DNA of 10,514 nt, from contig CALICZ010000033.1 of NCBI GenBank assembly GCA_938049075.1, forward strand, positions 1-10,514. The letters run 5' to 3'. The notes under the pieces were generated by a model. The model was given only the letters and a program-made list of their open reading frames with translations. It was not told where the DNA came from and ran no database searches. The stretch comes from an uncultured Candidatus Saccharibacteria bacterium. GTDB lineage: Bacteria; Patescibacteriota; Saccharimonadia; Saccharimonadales; Saccharimonadaceae. The first letter of the stretch is position 1. Each line of letters begins with the position of its first letter. The translations under genes and the position numbers were made by a program. Shown one piece after another: positions 1 to 6,592 of the stretch.

Positions 1-1718
1 GGGGTTTTGCCTTGGTTGATCCGCACGGTGACCTGGCTGAGGCGCTACTCGCCAAAGTACCACGTGATCGGGTGGAGGATATTGTCTACTTCGACCCAGG
101 TGATATGAGCAACCCGATTGGTCTTAATATGTTTGAGTTCGACCACCCCGACCAGAAGGACTTCTTGGTGCAGGAGGCGATCAACATGCTGTATGGCTTG
201 TATGACCCAGGTCACACTGGTATCGTTGGGCCACGCCTCGAGCACATCTTCCGTAACTGTGCGTTGCTGCTGATGGCTGATCCTGCGGGTGGAACGTTTG
301 TTGATGTGCCAAAGCTGCTGGTGGATGAGCAATTTCGTAATGCTAAGCTCAAATACGTGACGGACCGGCAGGTGCTCGACTTTTGGACCAAAGAGTTCCC
401 AGCCTCGCAGCGCTCCAACGAAGCTGGTGATTTGATTAGCTGGGTGATCTCCAAGTTTGGTCCATTTATTAGCAACGATGCAATGCGTAACATCATTGGT
501 CAAACCAAGAGTGGCTTCAACTTCCCTGAGATTATGAATAACAACAAGATTTTGCTTGTTAACCTCTCCAAAGGTAAGATGGGTGATCTCAACTCGAAGT
601 TGCTTGGTATTATCTTTGTCATGAAGTTCCAGGCGGCGGCAATGGCTCGGGCTAATATCCCCGAGCACGAGCGCAAGGACTTTACACTCTACGTTGACGA
701 GTTCCAGAACTTTGCCACCGATAGCTTTGAGACGATCCTCAGTGAGGCACGTAAGTATCGCTTGAGTTTGGTCTTGGCCAACCAGTTTATGACGCAGCTT
801 AAGGAAGAACTGCGTGAGGCTATCCTTGGTAACGTTGGTACGACCATTACCGGCCGAATTGGTACGACTGATGCTGAGATTATGGTCAAGCGCTATACGC
901 CTGTCTTTACTGCCGAAGATTTGACCAAGCTACCAAACTTCGAGTCGGTCTGTGTGGCGCAGATTAATGGCACGCCGTCAGCACCATTTAGTATGGCGTG
1001 GATTCCGCCAATGGGCGAGCCAAACCAGCAGTTGAGCGATGCCCTCAAGAAGCTTTCGGCCGCGAAGTATGGTCGGCCGCGTGACCAAGTGGAGCGCGAT
1101 ATATCTGCCCGTATTAGTGTGCAACAACCCAGCCAGCCAGCAGCCGGAGCAGGGCGCTCAGGAGGCGCGGCTGGTGGTGGGTCGTCTTTCCTCGATGAAT
1201 GGCTTGCAAAGCGTAAGCAGATGAATGCAAAGAAGCCGCAATCGGCGGCAGCACCATCAGGCGCGCAGGCCTCACGGCCTGGTAGCCCAGCTGCTCAACC
1301 ACCACGGCCACAAACCACACCAGCTTCCTCGGCTCGGCCATTGCGTGCCCAGCCAGCCACGCCGCCAGCTTCTTCATCCTCTCAAGCCTCACGACCACAG
1401 CCAGCTGGCGCTCCCCGCACTATGCCAAATCCAAGCGCGTCATCTCCATCGTCGGCCCAGCCTACTCCACCACCGTCACCAGCGGTGCAAGATGCGCTTG
1501 ATAGAGCGCGCCATGCTGCACGGCCCAATATCCTTGGTGGCCAGCAGGCCGAGGCGCGTGCTCAGTCTGCTCCACCAGCCGCACCATCGCCCGCTCCTGA
1601 GCCAACTATGCCATCGCCAGAAGAACTAGAGCGTGAAGCTCTGCGTCGCCAAGGCACTCTCAACACGCATGGCGACCTGAGCGGCGAGCCACAGGAAGTG
1701 TCGATTAAGCTGCATTGA
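1..1718 (+). CDS. VirD4/TraG-like type IV secretion coupling ATPase, 5'-truncated by window edge
   Basis: The reading frame is open from base 3 and runs off the left edge, so the N-terminus and Walker A loop are missing. The first visible residues, with DPHGDL, followed by YFDP and NPIGLN, match the VirD4/TraG/TraD family of hexameric DNA-translocating ATPases that feed substrates into a type IV secretion or conjugation channel at the inner membrane. Numbering from the TTG codon at base 12, the Walker B strand is LYVDEFQNF (about 226-234, acidic pair D229-E230), followed by the LANQ motif (256-259) typical of RecA-like motors. The fold ends near residue 370. The remaining 190 or so residues are Pro/Ala/Ser/Gln-rich and probably disordered, with two short helical-looking islands (FLDEWLAKRKQ, and a segment near DALDRARHAA). 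TTG at base 12 is not the true start because the conserved sequence continues upstream. It ends in TGA followed by TAA. DNA transfer versus protein secretion cannot be settled from this fragment. Confidence 0.88.
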   Translation, partial: GFALVDPHGDLAEALLAKVPRDRVEDIVYFDPGDMSNPIGLNMFEFDHPDQKDFLVQEAINMLYGLYDPGHTGIVGPRLEHIFRNCALLLMADPAGGTFVDVPKLLVDEQFRNAKLKYVTDRQVLDFWTKEFPASQRSNEAGDLISWVISKFGPFISNDAMRNIIGQTKSGFNFPEIMNNNKILLVNLSKGKMGDLNSKLLGIIFVMKFQAAAMARANIPEHERKDFTLYVDEFQNFATDSFETILSEARKYRLSLVLANQFMTQLKEELREAILGNVGTTITGRIGTTDAEIMVKRYTPVFTAEDLTKLPNFESVCVAQINGTPSAPFSMAWIPPMGEPNQQLSDALKKLSAAKYGRPRDQVERDISARISVQQPSQPAAGAGRSGGAAGGGSSFLDEWLAKRKQMNAKKPQSAAAPSGAQASRPGSPAAQPPRPQTTPASSARPLRAQPATPPASSSSQASRPQPAGAPRTMPNPSASSPSSAQPTPPPSPAVQDALDRARHAARPNILGGQQAEARAQSAPPAAPSPAPEPTMPSPEELEREALRRQGTLNTHGDLSGEPQEVSIKLH

Positions 1719-1774
1719 TAAATACTTAATACAATATAGTTGATAGAGAACACAAGCGGCAAGCACGATATTTT

Positions 1775-1803
1775 TCGACGTTCGTTATTGTGTGTATTAT
1801 ACT
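1775..1803 (+). promoter_or_regulatory. Promoter of the gene at 1810, probably leaderless
   Basis: A -10 hexamer TATACT (1798-1803, 5 of 6 consensus bases) is preceded by a weak -35 TCGACG (1775-1780, 4 of 6) at a 17-bp spacing. The start of transcription, about seven bases after the -10, falls on or next to the ATG at 1810. No Shine-Dalgarno sequence lies between. Inference: a leaderless mRNA. Confidence 0.5.
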
Positions 1804-1809
1804 AGATCT

Positions 1810-2289
1810 ATGAAATCCCATTATGTCTTACAAAAATTGATCCAGGGGCGACGGTATGTCGGCGACGATTGGGAACTGGATGCTGATAACATAACATGCC
1901 GAAACAAGCTCACGTCAGCGATGACAACGTTCGGTGCTAACGACACATGTCCTTGGTGTATTGAGCTTGGAGTTGGGTTCACTCTACAAAAATATGTCGA
2001 AATCGGCGACCCGTATCTTATAGAAGGCAGTCGTTACGTCCTTACTGTCTGCTCGCCGTCTTTCGTTGATGATCCACGGGGCAGGTGGTACTTTGAAGAT
2101 GACGATGAGGCGAAGCCCCTGATTATGAATACGCTTGATTATGATGTCGTCTTTGAGTTTGTTCAAACGAAATTAAAAGAGTATGTTTTTACGCCAACAC
2201 CTGACCGTCCGTATGGAGACGATGTAGAATTCCACAATGTCACGAAGCACTGGCTCTTTGATGCAGATTGGGAGGATTATTATCGATAG
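1810..2289 (+). CDS. Hypothetical acidic protein with CPWC motif, unknown function
   Basis: I do not recognise this 159-residue protein. It has no signal peptide or membrane segment and is acidic, notably FEDDDE near 95-100 and the C-terminal DADWEDYYR. It contains four cysteines: C30, C47 and C50 in a CPWC pair, and C81. CPWC resembles a thioredoxin-type or metal-binding cysteine pair, but nothing else supports a thioredoxin fold. The ATG at 1810 is preferred over the in-frame GTG at 1792, six codons upstream, because the GTG lies upstream of and partly within the predicted promoter. No ribosome binding site precedes the ATG, which fits leaderless translation. The gene is followed by a hairpin at 2292-2321 and sits with two other orphan genes between secretion-linked genes. 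Possible roles include a cargo, immunity or host-interaction protein, but none is shown by the sequence. Confidence 0.7.
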   Translation: MKSHYVLQKLIQGRRYVGDDWELDADNITCRNKLTSAMTTFGANDTCPWCIELGVGFTLQKYVEIGDPYLIEGSRYVLTVCSPSFVDDPRGRWYFEDDDEAKPLIMNTLDYDVVFEFVQTKLKEYVFTPTPDRPYGDDVEFHNVTKHWLFDADWEDYYR

Positions 2290-2291
2290 TT

Positions 2292-2321
2292 TCTCGTCAT
2301 CATAATTTACATATGACGAGA
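2292..2321 (+). terminator. Hairpin after the gene ending at 2289, possible terminator
   Basis: A perfect 9-bp stem (TCTCGTCAT at 2292-2300 pairing with ATGACGAGA at 2313-2321) with a 12-base loop begins two bases after the TAG stop. The downstream TTAGCTTTA is only moderately T-rich, so termination is plausible but weak. An RNA-stability hairpin is the alternative. Confidence 0.4.
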
Positions 2322-2353
2322 TTAGCTTTATGCACCTTCATGACAGGTGGTAG

Positions 2354-2527
2354 CAGAAGGAGGGACTCACCGCCACACTATCCGCCCGTTCTGAGACTGA
2401 GTTTCTCACAGCACTCCTAGGTTATATCAAGCACGAAGATATTTTTGTAGAAACAAGCAGAGGACTGACGCACAAAAGTAATTTACTAGCTAACAGAGTA
2501 TTTGTAATTGACATTTTCATCTGTTAG
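2354..2527 (+). pseudogene. Start-less ORF remnant of an unknown small gene
   Basis: An open frame of 57 codons follows an in-frame TAG (2351-2353) and ends at TAG 2525-2527. Its conceptual product has ordinary protein composition (for example SETEFLTALLGYIKHEDIF followed by VETSRGLTH) rather than the look of random translation. A strong Shine-Dalgarno-like AGAAGGAGG (2355-2363) sits at its head, but no ATG, GTG or TTG follows it at a usable distance in this frame. The 3' end overlaps the promoter region of the next gene. The simplest reading is the tail of a decayed gene or one whose start codon was lost. Chance openness of 57 codons cannot be excluded, and I recognise no family. Confidence 0.25.
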
Positions 2528-2560
2528 TATGATAGCTATATACTGATAAGACAGAAGGAG
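2508..2560 (+). promoter_or_regulatory. Promoter-like region and Shine-Dalgarno of the gene at 2568
   Basis: The block holds a perfect TTGACA (2508-2513), a TATGAT (2528-2533) and a TATACT (2539-2544). The spacings from TTGACA are 14 and 25 bp, neither standard, so the exact -35/-10 pairing is uncertain. The ribosome binding site AGAAGGAG (2553-2560) is strong and lies seven bases before the ATG, which fixes the start at 2568. Confidence 0.45.
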
Positions 2561-2567
2561 TACGCTC

Positions 2568-3302
2568 ATGAACAACTTTGACGGATCATCATTTACGATC
2601 GGCATCTATGCAGACAAAGACAACGCTGTTACGATGTCTAAGATTATTAATGCGTTGAGTACCGTTGATCTTCACTTTGCCAACAAGATCTTCACAGCCA
2701 CGACGGCCAGTGAGATGCCACAGTTAATGAATTTTGATAAGCCAGTAGAACAAGTTAGTCACTATATCGATGAATCGCACAAGATCCTATACGGGCTCGC
2801 CTGCTGGCACCCTTATTTCGAAAATGTTGTTGTTGGATTGGATCAATATGCGAACGACAACAAGGGATATGCGATAAGACTGTCATTTGACTCTGATGTG
2901 CTGGGCATTCCAGTTGCGCTACGTGACGAGCAGGATAATGATGATGCGCTTCTATTTTGGAGTACAGCAACCACGATTATGACTAACTTATCTGTCAAGC
3001 TCAATGCATGCTATGCAGCGATGGGAGAAGAGATCGTATTTCCGACACCCAAAGAGATTATTGGTGACCACTCCTCTTGGGAAAACTACAAACCTACCAC
3101 TTGGTGGTTCTCCGAGAAACTTGTATCGGAACATATTCTGTCAGATAAAGACCCAAGTCCTGATACATCACCAACACAGACTCCTAAGGAGGCAGGAAGT
3201 ATCGTGGTATCTTACTGGGATCCACTAACTGCCAATGCACCGTTTTATCAAGCCGAGATGGATATGATGTTGGCGCGGCTTGGCGAGAGGCTAAAGTCTT
3301 AG
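2568..3302 (+). CDS. Hypothetical 244-residue protein, unknown function
   Basis: The protein is not recognised. The ATG follows a strong Shine-Dalgarno sequence. It is predicted soluble: there is no signal peptide and no hydrophobic span. Residues 1-165 look like an ordered alpha/beta domain, opening with strand-like GSSFTIGIYAD, with LFWSTATTIMTN and a helix around 145-160. A Trp-rich stretch lies at about 175-185 (SSWENYKPTTWW). A Pro/Thr/Ser linker rich in Asp (SDKDPSPDTSPTQTPKEAG) precedes a short C-terminal strand and helix ending in ARLGERLKS. The size, acidity and position among other single-gene orphans resemble accessory immunity or effector genes, but no family motif supports that, and the function is unknown. 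It has its own upstream signals, so it is probably a monocistronic unit. Confidence 0.72.
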   Translation: MNNFDGSSFTIGIYADKDNAVTMSKIINALSTVDLHFANKIFTATTASEMPQLMNFDKPVEQVSHYIDESHKILYGLACWHPYFENVVVGLDQYANDNKGYAIRLSFDSDVLGIPVALRDEQDNDDALLFWSTATTIMTNLSVKLNACYAAMGEEIVFPTPKEIIGDHSSWENYKPTTWWFSEKLVSEHILSDKDPSPDTSPTQTPKEAGSIVVSYWDPLTANAPFYQAEMDMMLARLGERLKS

Positions 3303-3388
3303 AGCTTCGAACATACTTTAGTAGTAAACCAGAAGAAATATTGATTATCTTATACGAGGATCTTCCAACTTAAGGCATTAATGTGTTA

Positions 3389-3427
3389 TATAATACGTTA
3401 ATCAAATAATTTTAAATACGTTATGGA
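3389..3427 (+). promoter_or_regulatory. -10 element and Shine-Dalgarno of the gene at 3434
   Basis: A perfect TATAAT (3389-3394) predicts transcription from about 3401, giving a leader of roughly 33 bases. No good -35 is present at 16-18 bp. A GGAG (3424-3427) lies six bases before the ATG and supports that start. Confidence 0.45.
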
Positions 3428-3433
3428 GTACCT

Positions 3434-3913
3434 ATGGCAATAAAAATAGATGGAGATATTAACCGATATATCGAACTGGTCGGACGAAACGACAAAACCG
3501 TCGAGAAGGACGTTCAACATATCATTAATATCTCAGGTGACACCCCTGTCATTGATGAAATCGATAAAGATTTTATTGGCTTTGACTCTACAGAATCCTA
3601 CTGCTCATTGTATAACTCTGGAACAGAGTTTCACTGGAAAGATGGAGTACTTAAAGCAGTCACCTTGTACACTCAACAAGATTCAGAATACAAACCATAT
3701 GCCACTCCACTGTTTACAGACTTCTCGAACACTGCAACGCGTGATGAGATTATTCGCTATCTTGGAACTCCCGACAATGAAGCAAAGCAAAATTCAACAT
3801 GGGTCCGCTCAGCTTGGATCCAGTATGACGAAGAGGACGGCAACTGGGTGCACTTCGAATTTGATAGCGATATGCATTTGAAGATGGTGACAATCTGTGT
3901 GCCTGTAGGCTAG
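3434..3913 (+). CDS. Small acidic protein resembling toxin-immunity-type proteins
   Basis: This 159-residue soluble protein has the layout of a widespread class of small proteins often found in polymorphic-toxin immunity neighbourhoods. It shows an aromatic/glycine strand pattern (SYCSLYNSGTEFHWKDG, about 55-71), a strand LKAVTLYT (73-80), a YKPY turn (86-89), a helix with LGTPD (TRDEIIRYLGTPD, 102-114), then WIQYDE (128-133) and a final strand pair WVHFEFDSD/LKMVTI (138-154). This is resemblance from memory, not a search result. It could be an orphan immunity protein protecting against a toxin from a neighbouring cell, or an unrelated protein of similar fold. The coding sequence is visibly AT-rich compared with the flanking secretion genes, which suggests separate acquisition. 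ATG at 3434 follows GGAG at the right distance. No toxin gene is visible in the window. Confidence 0.7.
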   Translation: MAIKIDGDINRYIELVGRNDKTVEKDVQHIINISGDTPVIDEIDKDFIGFDSTESYCSLYNSGTEFHWKDGVLKAVTLYTQQDSEYKPYATPLFTDFSNTATRDEIIRYLGTPDNEAKQNSTWVRSAWIQYDEEDGNWVHFEFDSDMHLKMVTICVPVG

Positions 3914-3997
3914 TCGACTCAACAGTGTTTTCCACCAAAAATAACCACATAGACGCTTAAGGCGCTCGTTAGCGACTCCGACAGTGGTATCGTTCGC

Positions 3998-4126
3998 TCA
4001 TGACATACGTAGCCACCGTCGTTCAAGTGCTTCTCTATATTCTGAGTGATCTTCCTCTAGAGCAGTGAATTTTGATTCATAGGCACTATTCACATGTGGA
4101 GTGTAGATTATAAGTGATTGAATCAT
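3998..4126 (-). CDS. Possible micro-ORF, 42 residues, unknown
   Basis: A minus-strand ATG (4126-4124) opens a 42-codon frame ending in TGA at 3998. Its product begins MIQSLIIYTPHVNSAYE and continues into a charged helical-looking stretch with EEDHSEYREALERRW. It has protein-like composition and is in frame with the TAG stop of the gene at 4160-4786, eleven codons upstream, so it could also be a detached C-terminal piece of that gene or part of a decayed gene. No Shine-Dalgarno sequence precedes the ATG, which lowers confidence. Apart from this, 3914-4159 holds only a 4-bp hairpin near 3963-3974 and nothing else I can support. Confidence 0.25.
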   Translation of the reverse strand: MIQSLIIYTPHVNSAYESKFTALEEDHSEYREALERRWLRMS

Positions 4127-4159
4127 GTTGTTGAGCGAGCAGTGATTTGCAGAGGTAAG

Positions 4160-4786
4160 CTACACATTTCGCCGACCAAGCATCATCATGCGCACAAAGT
4201 CGAAGGCGAGGCCGCAGAGCCAGCCGAGGGCGAAGGCGGCAATAGATTCGGCACCAGAGAGTGGATAGCCGTTGAAGCGGGCGATGAGGTAGATGGCTAG
4301 AGTGAGTACGAAGGCGGCAATGGCACCAGAGAGCAGCGCGTTGGGCCGGGCAACGGTGTTGCCAGTGACTTCGCTTGCTTTCTCGATGGCTGGATTGTGG
4401 ATGACTTTGCTAAAGGCGCGGCTTGAGGGCGAGAGCTGGGATTGGACGGCTGCCATGGTTTTGTCGAAGCGTTCTTGCTGGGCAGCCGGGCTGGTTTGGC
4501 GTTGGCGCTCGGCGCGCTGTTGTTCGCGGGTTTCGTGCTGGCGGCGCTCAGCTTCGGCAGTGGCTCGTTCTTGCTCAGCAGCTTGCTCGTAGACTTGCTC
4601 GGCTTCGTGGCGAGCGGCCCGAAGGGTTTCGTGTCGCTGACGCGTTTCGCCCTGGAGGCTGGGGTGCTCTAACTGGCGGTGTTCGCCAGATTGGCGCAGG
4701 GCAGTTAGCTGCTCGGCGCGTGATTGCTCGATGGTTTGCTCGGTGCGGTGCTCGGGTTGGCGCTTGGTGGTAAATCGTTCTGCCAT
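4160..4786 (-). CDS. Charged coiled-coil protein with two C-terminal TM helices, secretion-locus associated
   Basis: This 208-residue protein starts with a long Glu/Gln/Arg-rich helical region (about 12-106), probably coiled coil. A conserved-looking neck follows, with FSKVIHNPAIEKASEVTG near 125-142, then a first membrane helix (about 150-169, after RPNALLSGA) and a second (about 181-203, GWLCGLAFDFV, with D196 buried), ending in a basic GRRNV tail. The neck plus double-TM layout recalls proteins beside type IV secretion loci in Saccharibacteria; this is recollection, and no exact role is known to me. A tether or scaffold for the apparatus on the cytoplasmic face is a reasonable guess. The start is set by AAGGAG just upstream (about 4793-4798). 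It follows the surface-protein gene by 14 nt, so the two are cotranscribed and probably translationally coupled. Confidence 0.78.
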   Translation of the reverse strand: MAERFTTKRQPEHRTEQTIEQSRAEQLTALRQSGEHRQLEHPSLQGETRQRHETLRAARHEAEQVYEQAAEQERATAEAERRQHETREQQRAERQRQTSPAAQQERFDKTMAAVQSQLSPSSRAFSKVIHNPAIEKASEVTGNTVARPNALLSGAIAAFVLTLAIYLIARFNGYPLSGAESIAAFALGWLCGLAFDFVRMMMLGRRNV

Positions 4787-4800
4787 TGGTTTCTCCTTGG

Positions 4801-6420
4801 TTAGATTGTTCCGGCGTTAAAGTTGCGGCGCACGAGGCGGATCTCGGTGCTGAGTTGGCGTGAGCGGGCGTAGAAGAAGACCACTACTGCAAGGACGATG
4901 CCAGCAAAGATGATGTTCTCGCTGCTACCAGTGTGGGGCAGCTCGGTTACGACTTGCTCGACGACGCGCTTCTCGGCGGGGCAATCTACCTTGGTGCTGA
5001 GTGTGTTGCCAAAGGTGTTGTCGATGCGACAATCGTAGGAGGTTGCGTTGCTGGTGCCAGTACCCATCGAAGGAATCTGGTCTTTGAGCTGGACGGTAAA
5101 TTGCCGCTCTTGGCTCTCGCCTGGCTTGATCTCTACAGCTGGCCAACTGAGGATGGTTGCATCGGTGCTGGCGCTTTGGTTGGTGTCTTTGGCGAGTGTG
5201 CCGCCGCCAGCGTCAACGACCGTAGCGTATTGAAGGACGTCGCTGAGGTTGTCGCTAAAGGTGAATTTCTCGGCATTGAGACCTTTGTTGGTGACGCTGA
5301 GCTTGTAGGTAATGCGGTCGTGGGCTTTGGCGGTGACGGTGGTTGTCTCAGCACTGTTTTGGGTGAGGTTGTGGCCACTCTTGGTCTGGACGAATTTGGC
5401 AGTACAGGTCTTGTCCTCTAACCAGAGGGTGTTGTTGCCTGGGCAAGGCTGACAGCGAGCATCATCTTTGAGCAGGGTAGGATTGACCGGGCAGCGGGCG
5501 GGTGCAGCAATGACGAAGGTCTTGGCACAGGCCTCGCTGGTGCGGTCGCCCAGAGAGGTTTTGACAGTGAGGACGACGCGGTACGAACCGGGCGTTTTCT
5601 CGCTGTAGCTGACGGTAGGCGTACTGCTCTCGAGTGTTTTGGCGAGCTTGCCATCGCGGTAGACCTGGAAGACATAGCCGGTGATGGTAGCGCCATGCTG
5701 GGCAGATGCTGCAGCGGTGAACTGGTAGGTGGTGTCGTTCTTGTTGATGACAAGGCCACTACAGCTTGCCACTGGCGTTGGCTTGACGACGGATGGCGGC
5801 GTGCTGCAGTTTGGATAGGTACCGACCTGGCCGGGTGGGCAAACAGGTGCGGGTGGCACTGTCTGGGTAATGAGGTTACCACAGTTGAGCATAATGGCGA
5901 ACCAGCCAAACTTTGCTGAGTGGCCAACGAATGCCCGGTAGGTGAAGTTTCCCCATAAGCGGTGTGGTCGGTAGTAGAAGTTGCGCATTCCACCTTGCGC
6001 TGCCTTCACAGAATACACGCCTTCGCCCTGGGCAGCACTAAAGTGCGGCGTCATTCCCCACGAGTAGGTGCTCTCGGTGCTTCGCCGGGTTTCGAGGCGA
6101 GTTGTCGCTTGTTGCAGCTCAGCACGGGTAATGCCGATGGTGCTGTAGAGGTCGCGGATGTTGTTAGTGTTGGCGTCGTAGTGCGCCATGAGCTGCAAGC
6201 CGTTGCTAATCCCACCGTAGATCATATCGCTTGGGTCGGCAGCGTTAGCTGATTCTGGTGGCGCAAGCAGCGTGAACGATTGCACGACGAGTGCCAGCGC
6301 GGTAAATATCAGCCCCAAGCGACGCGTTGCTTCTTCCTTGCGCAAACGCTTCGCATAGAAGCCCAGCTGGCCGACGATCGCCGGACTGAGCGATAAGTTT
6401 GATACGAGTTTCCGAAACAT
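4801..6420 (-). CDS. LPxTG-anchored surface protein with DUF11-like domain, secretion-locus associated
   Basis: A 539-residue exported protein. A basic N-region (KRLRKEEATRR, 24-34) leads into a hydrophobic segment (about 36-53) and a likely signal peptidase site after ANA (residue 60). Next comes an N-terminal domain with FGWFAIMLNCGNLI (171-184), then a Cys-rich motif CPPGQVGTYPNC (194-205), a PKD-like beta domain (about 220-305), a second Cys-rich segment (310-339), and a DUF11-like adhesin repeat (about 355-450, with TYKLSVTNKG and FSDNLSDVL). The C-terminus has a sortase-type LPHTG (494-498), a membrane helix (503-518) and an unusually long basic tail of about 20 residues. The eleven or so cysteines suggest disulfides outside the cell. 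It probably forms a surface appendage or adhesin linked to the type IV apparatus. The start at 6420 is chosen over an upstream in-frame ATG at 6555 because the promoter at 6467-6495 would lie inside the longer version, and GGGGG at 6427-6431 offers a ribosome binding site. Confidence 0.82.
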   Translation of the reverse strand: MFRKLVSNLSLSPAIVGQLGFYAKRLRKEEATRRLGLIFTALALVVQSFTLLAPPESANAADPSDMIYGGISNGLQLMAHYDANTNNIRDLYSTIGITRAELQQATTRLETRRSTESTYSWGMTPHFSAAQGEGVYSVKAAQGGMRNFYYRPHRLWGNFTYRAFVGHSAKFGWFAIMLNCGNLITQTVPPAPVCPPGQVGTYPNCSTPPSVVKPTPVASCSGLVINKNDTTYQFTAAASAQHGATITGYVFQVYRDGKLAKTLESSTPTVSYSEKTPGSYRVVLTVKTSLGDRTSEACAKTFVIAAPARCPVNPTLLKDDARCQPCPGNNTLWLEDKTCTAKFVQTKSGHNLTQNSAETTTVTAKAHDRITYKLSVTNKGLNAEKFTFSDNLSDVLQYATVVDAGGGTLAKDTNQSASTDATILSWPAVEIKPGESQERQFTVQLKDQIPSMGTGTSNATSYDCRIDNTFGNTLSTKVDCPAEKRVVEQVVTELPHTGSSENIIFAGIVLAVVVFFYARSRQLSTEIRLVRRNFNAGTI

Positions 6421-6466
6421 GATGTACCCCCATAGACCATCAATGTTAGCTAAATGTTCTATGTAT

Positions 6467-6495
6467 ATTCTAGCAATGTGTTGCACGAAATGCAA
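6467..6495 (-). promoter_or_regulatory. Extended -10 promoter of the surface-protein operon
   Basis: On the minus strand TTGCAT (6495-6490) is followed after exactly 17 bp by TAGAAT (6472-6467), with TGC directly upstream of the -10, making an extended -10. Transcription would start near 6460 and give a leader of about 40 bases to the ATG at 6420. It drives both minus-strand genes. Confidence 0.65.
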
Positions 6496-6555
6496 TTGTT
6501 TATTGGTTGTGCTTACTGATACATGATGCAGAACCTGCGGCGTGGCTCGTCTCAT

Positions 6556-6585
6556 TTGACAATAAGCTCCAACCTAGAGAATAAT
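6556..6585 (+). promoter_or_regulatory. Promoter of the gene at 6593, probably leaderless
   Basis: A perfect TTGACA (6556-6561) is followed after 18 bp by AATAAT (6580-6585, 5 of 6 consensus). The predicted transcription start, about 6592, coincides with the ATG at 6593, and no Shine-Dalgarno sequence is present. It lies back to back with the minus-strand promoter, so the 172-bp gap 6421-6592 is a divergent regulatory region. Confidence 0.6.
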
Positions 6586-6592
6586 ATGGAAT

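Noticed and set aside
1225..1629. Open frame of 134 codons on the plus strand
   Set aside because: It is an out-of-frame shadow of the Pro/Ala-rich tail of the secretion ATPase; the His/Pro/Arg-rich product is typical of shifted GC-rich repeats.
2508..2533. TTGACA/TATGAT as a firm promoter pair
   Set aside because: The spacing is 14 bp, too short for a normal sigma-70-type promoter, so it is reported only as a promoter-like region.
3450..3881. Plus-strand open frame of 143 codons
   Set aside because: It overlaps the gene at 3434 in another frame and lacks a ribosome binding site; the 3434 frame has GGAG and coherent strand patterns.
4293..5421. Several plus-strand open frames of 60-160 codons
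   Set aside because: All lie antisense to the surface-protein and coiled-coil genes, have no promoters or ribosome binding sites, and have the skewed composition of antisense frames.
5418..5993. Minus-strand open frame of 191 codons
   Set aside because: It is a shifted frame of the surface-protein gene, with a Ser/Thr/Pro-rich product and no family features.
6421..6555. N-terminal extension of the surface protein from an ATG at 6555
   Set aside because: It would place a good extended -10 promoter inside the coding sequence, and the 45 extra residues do not look like a signal peptide; the start at 6420 has a proper leader and a signal segment.
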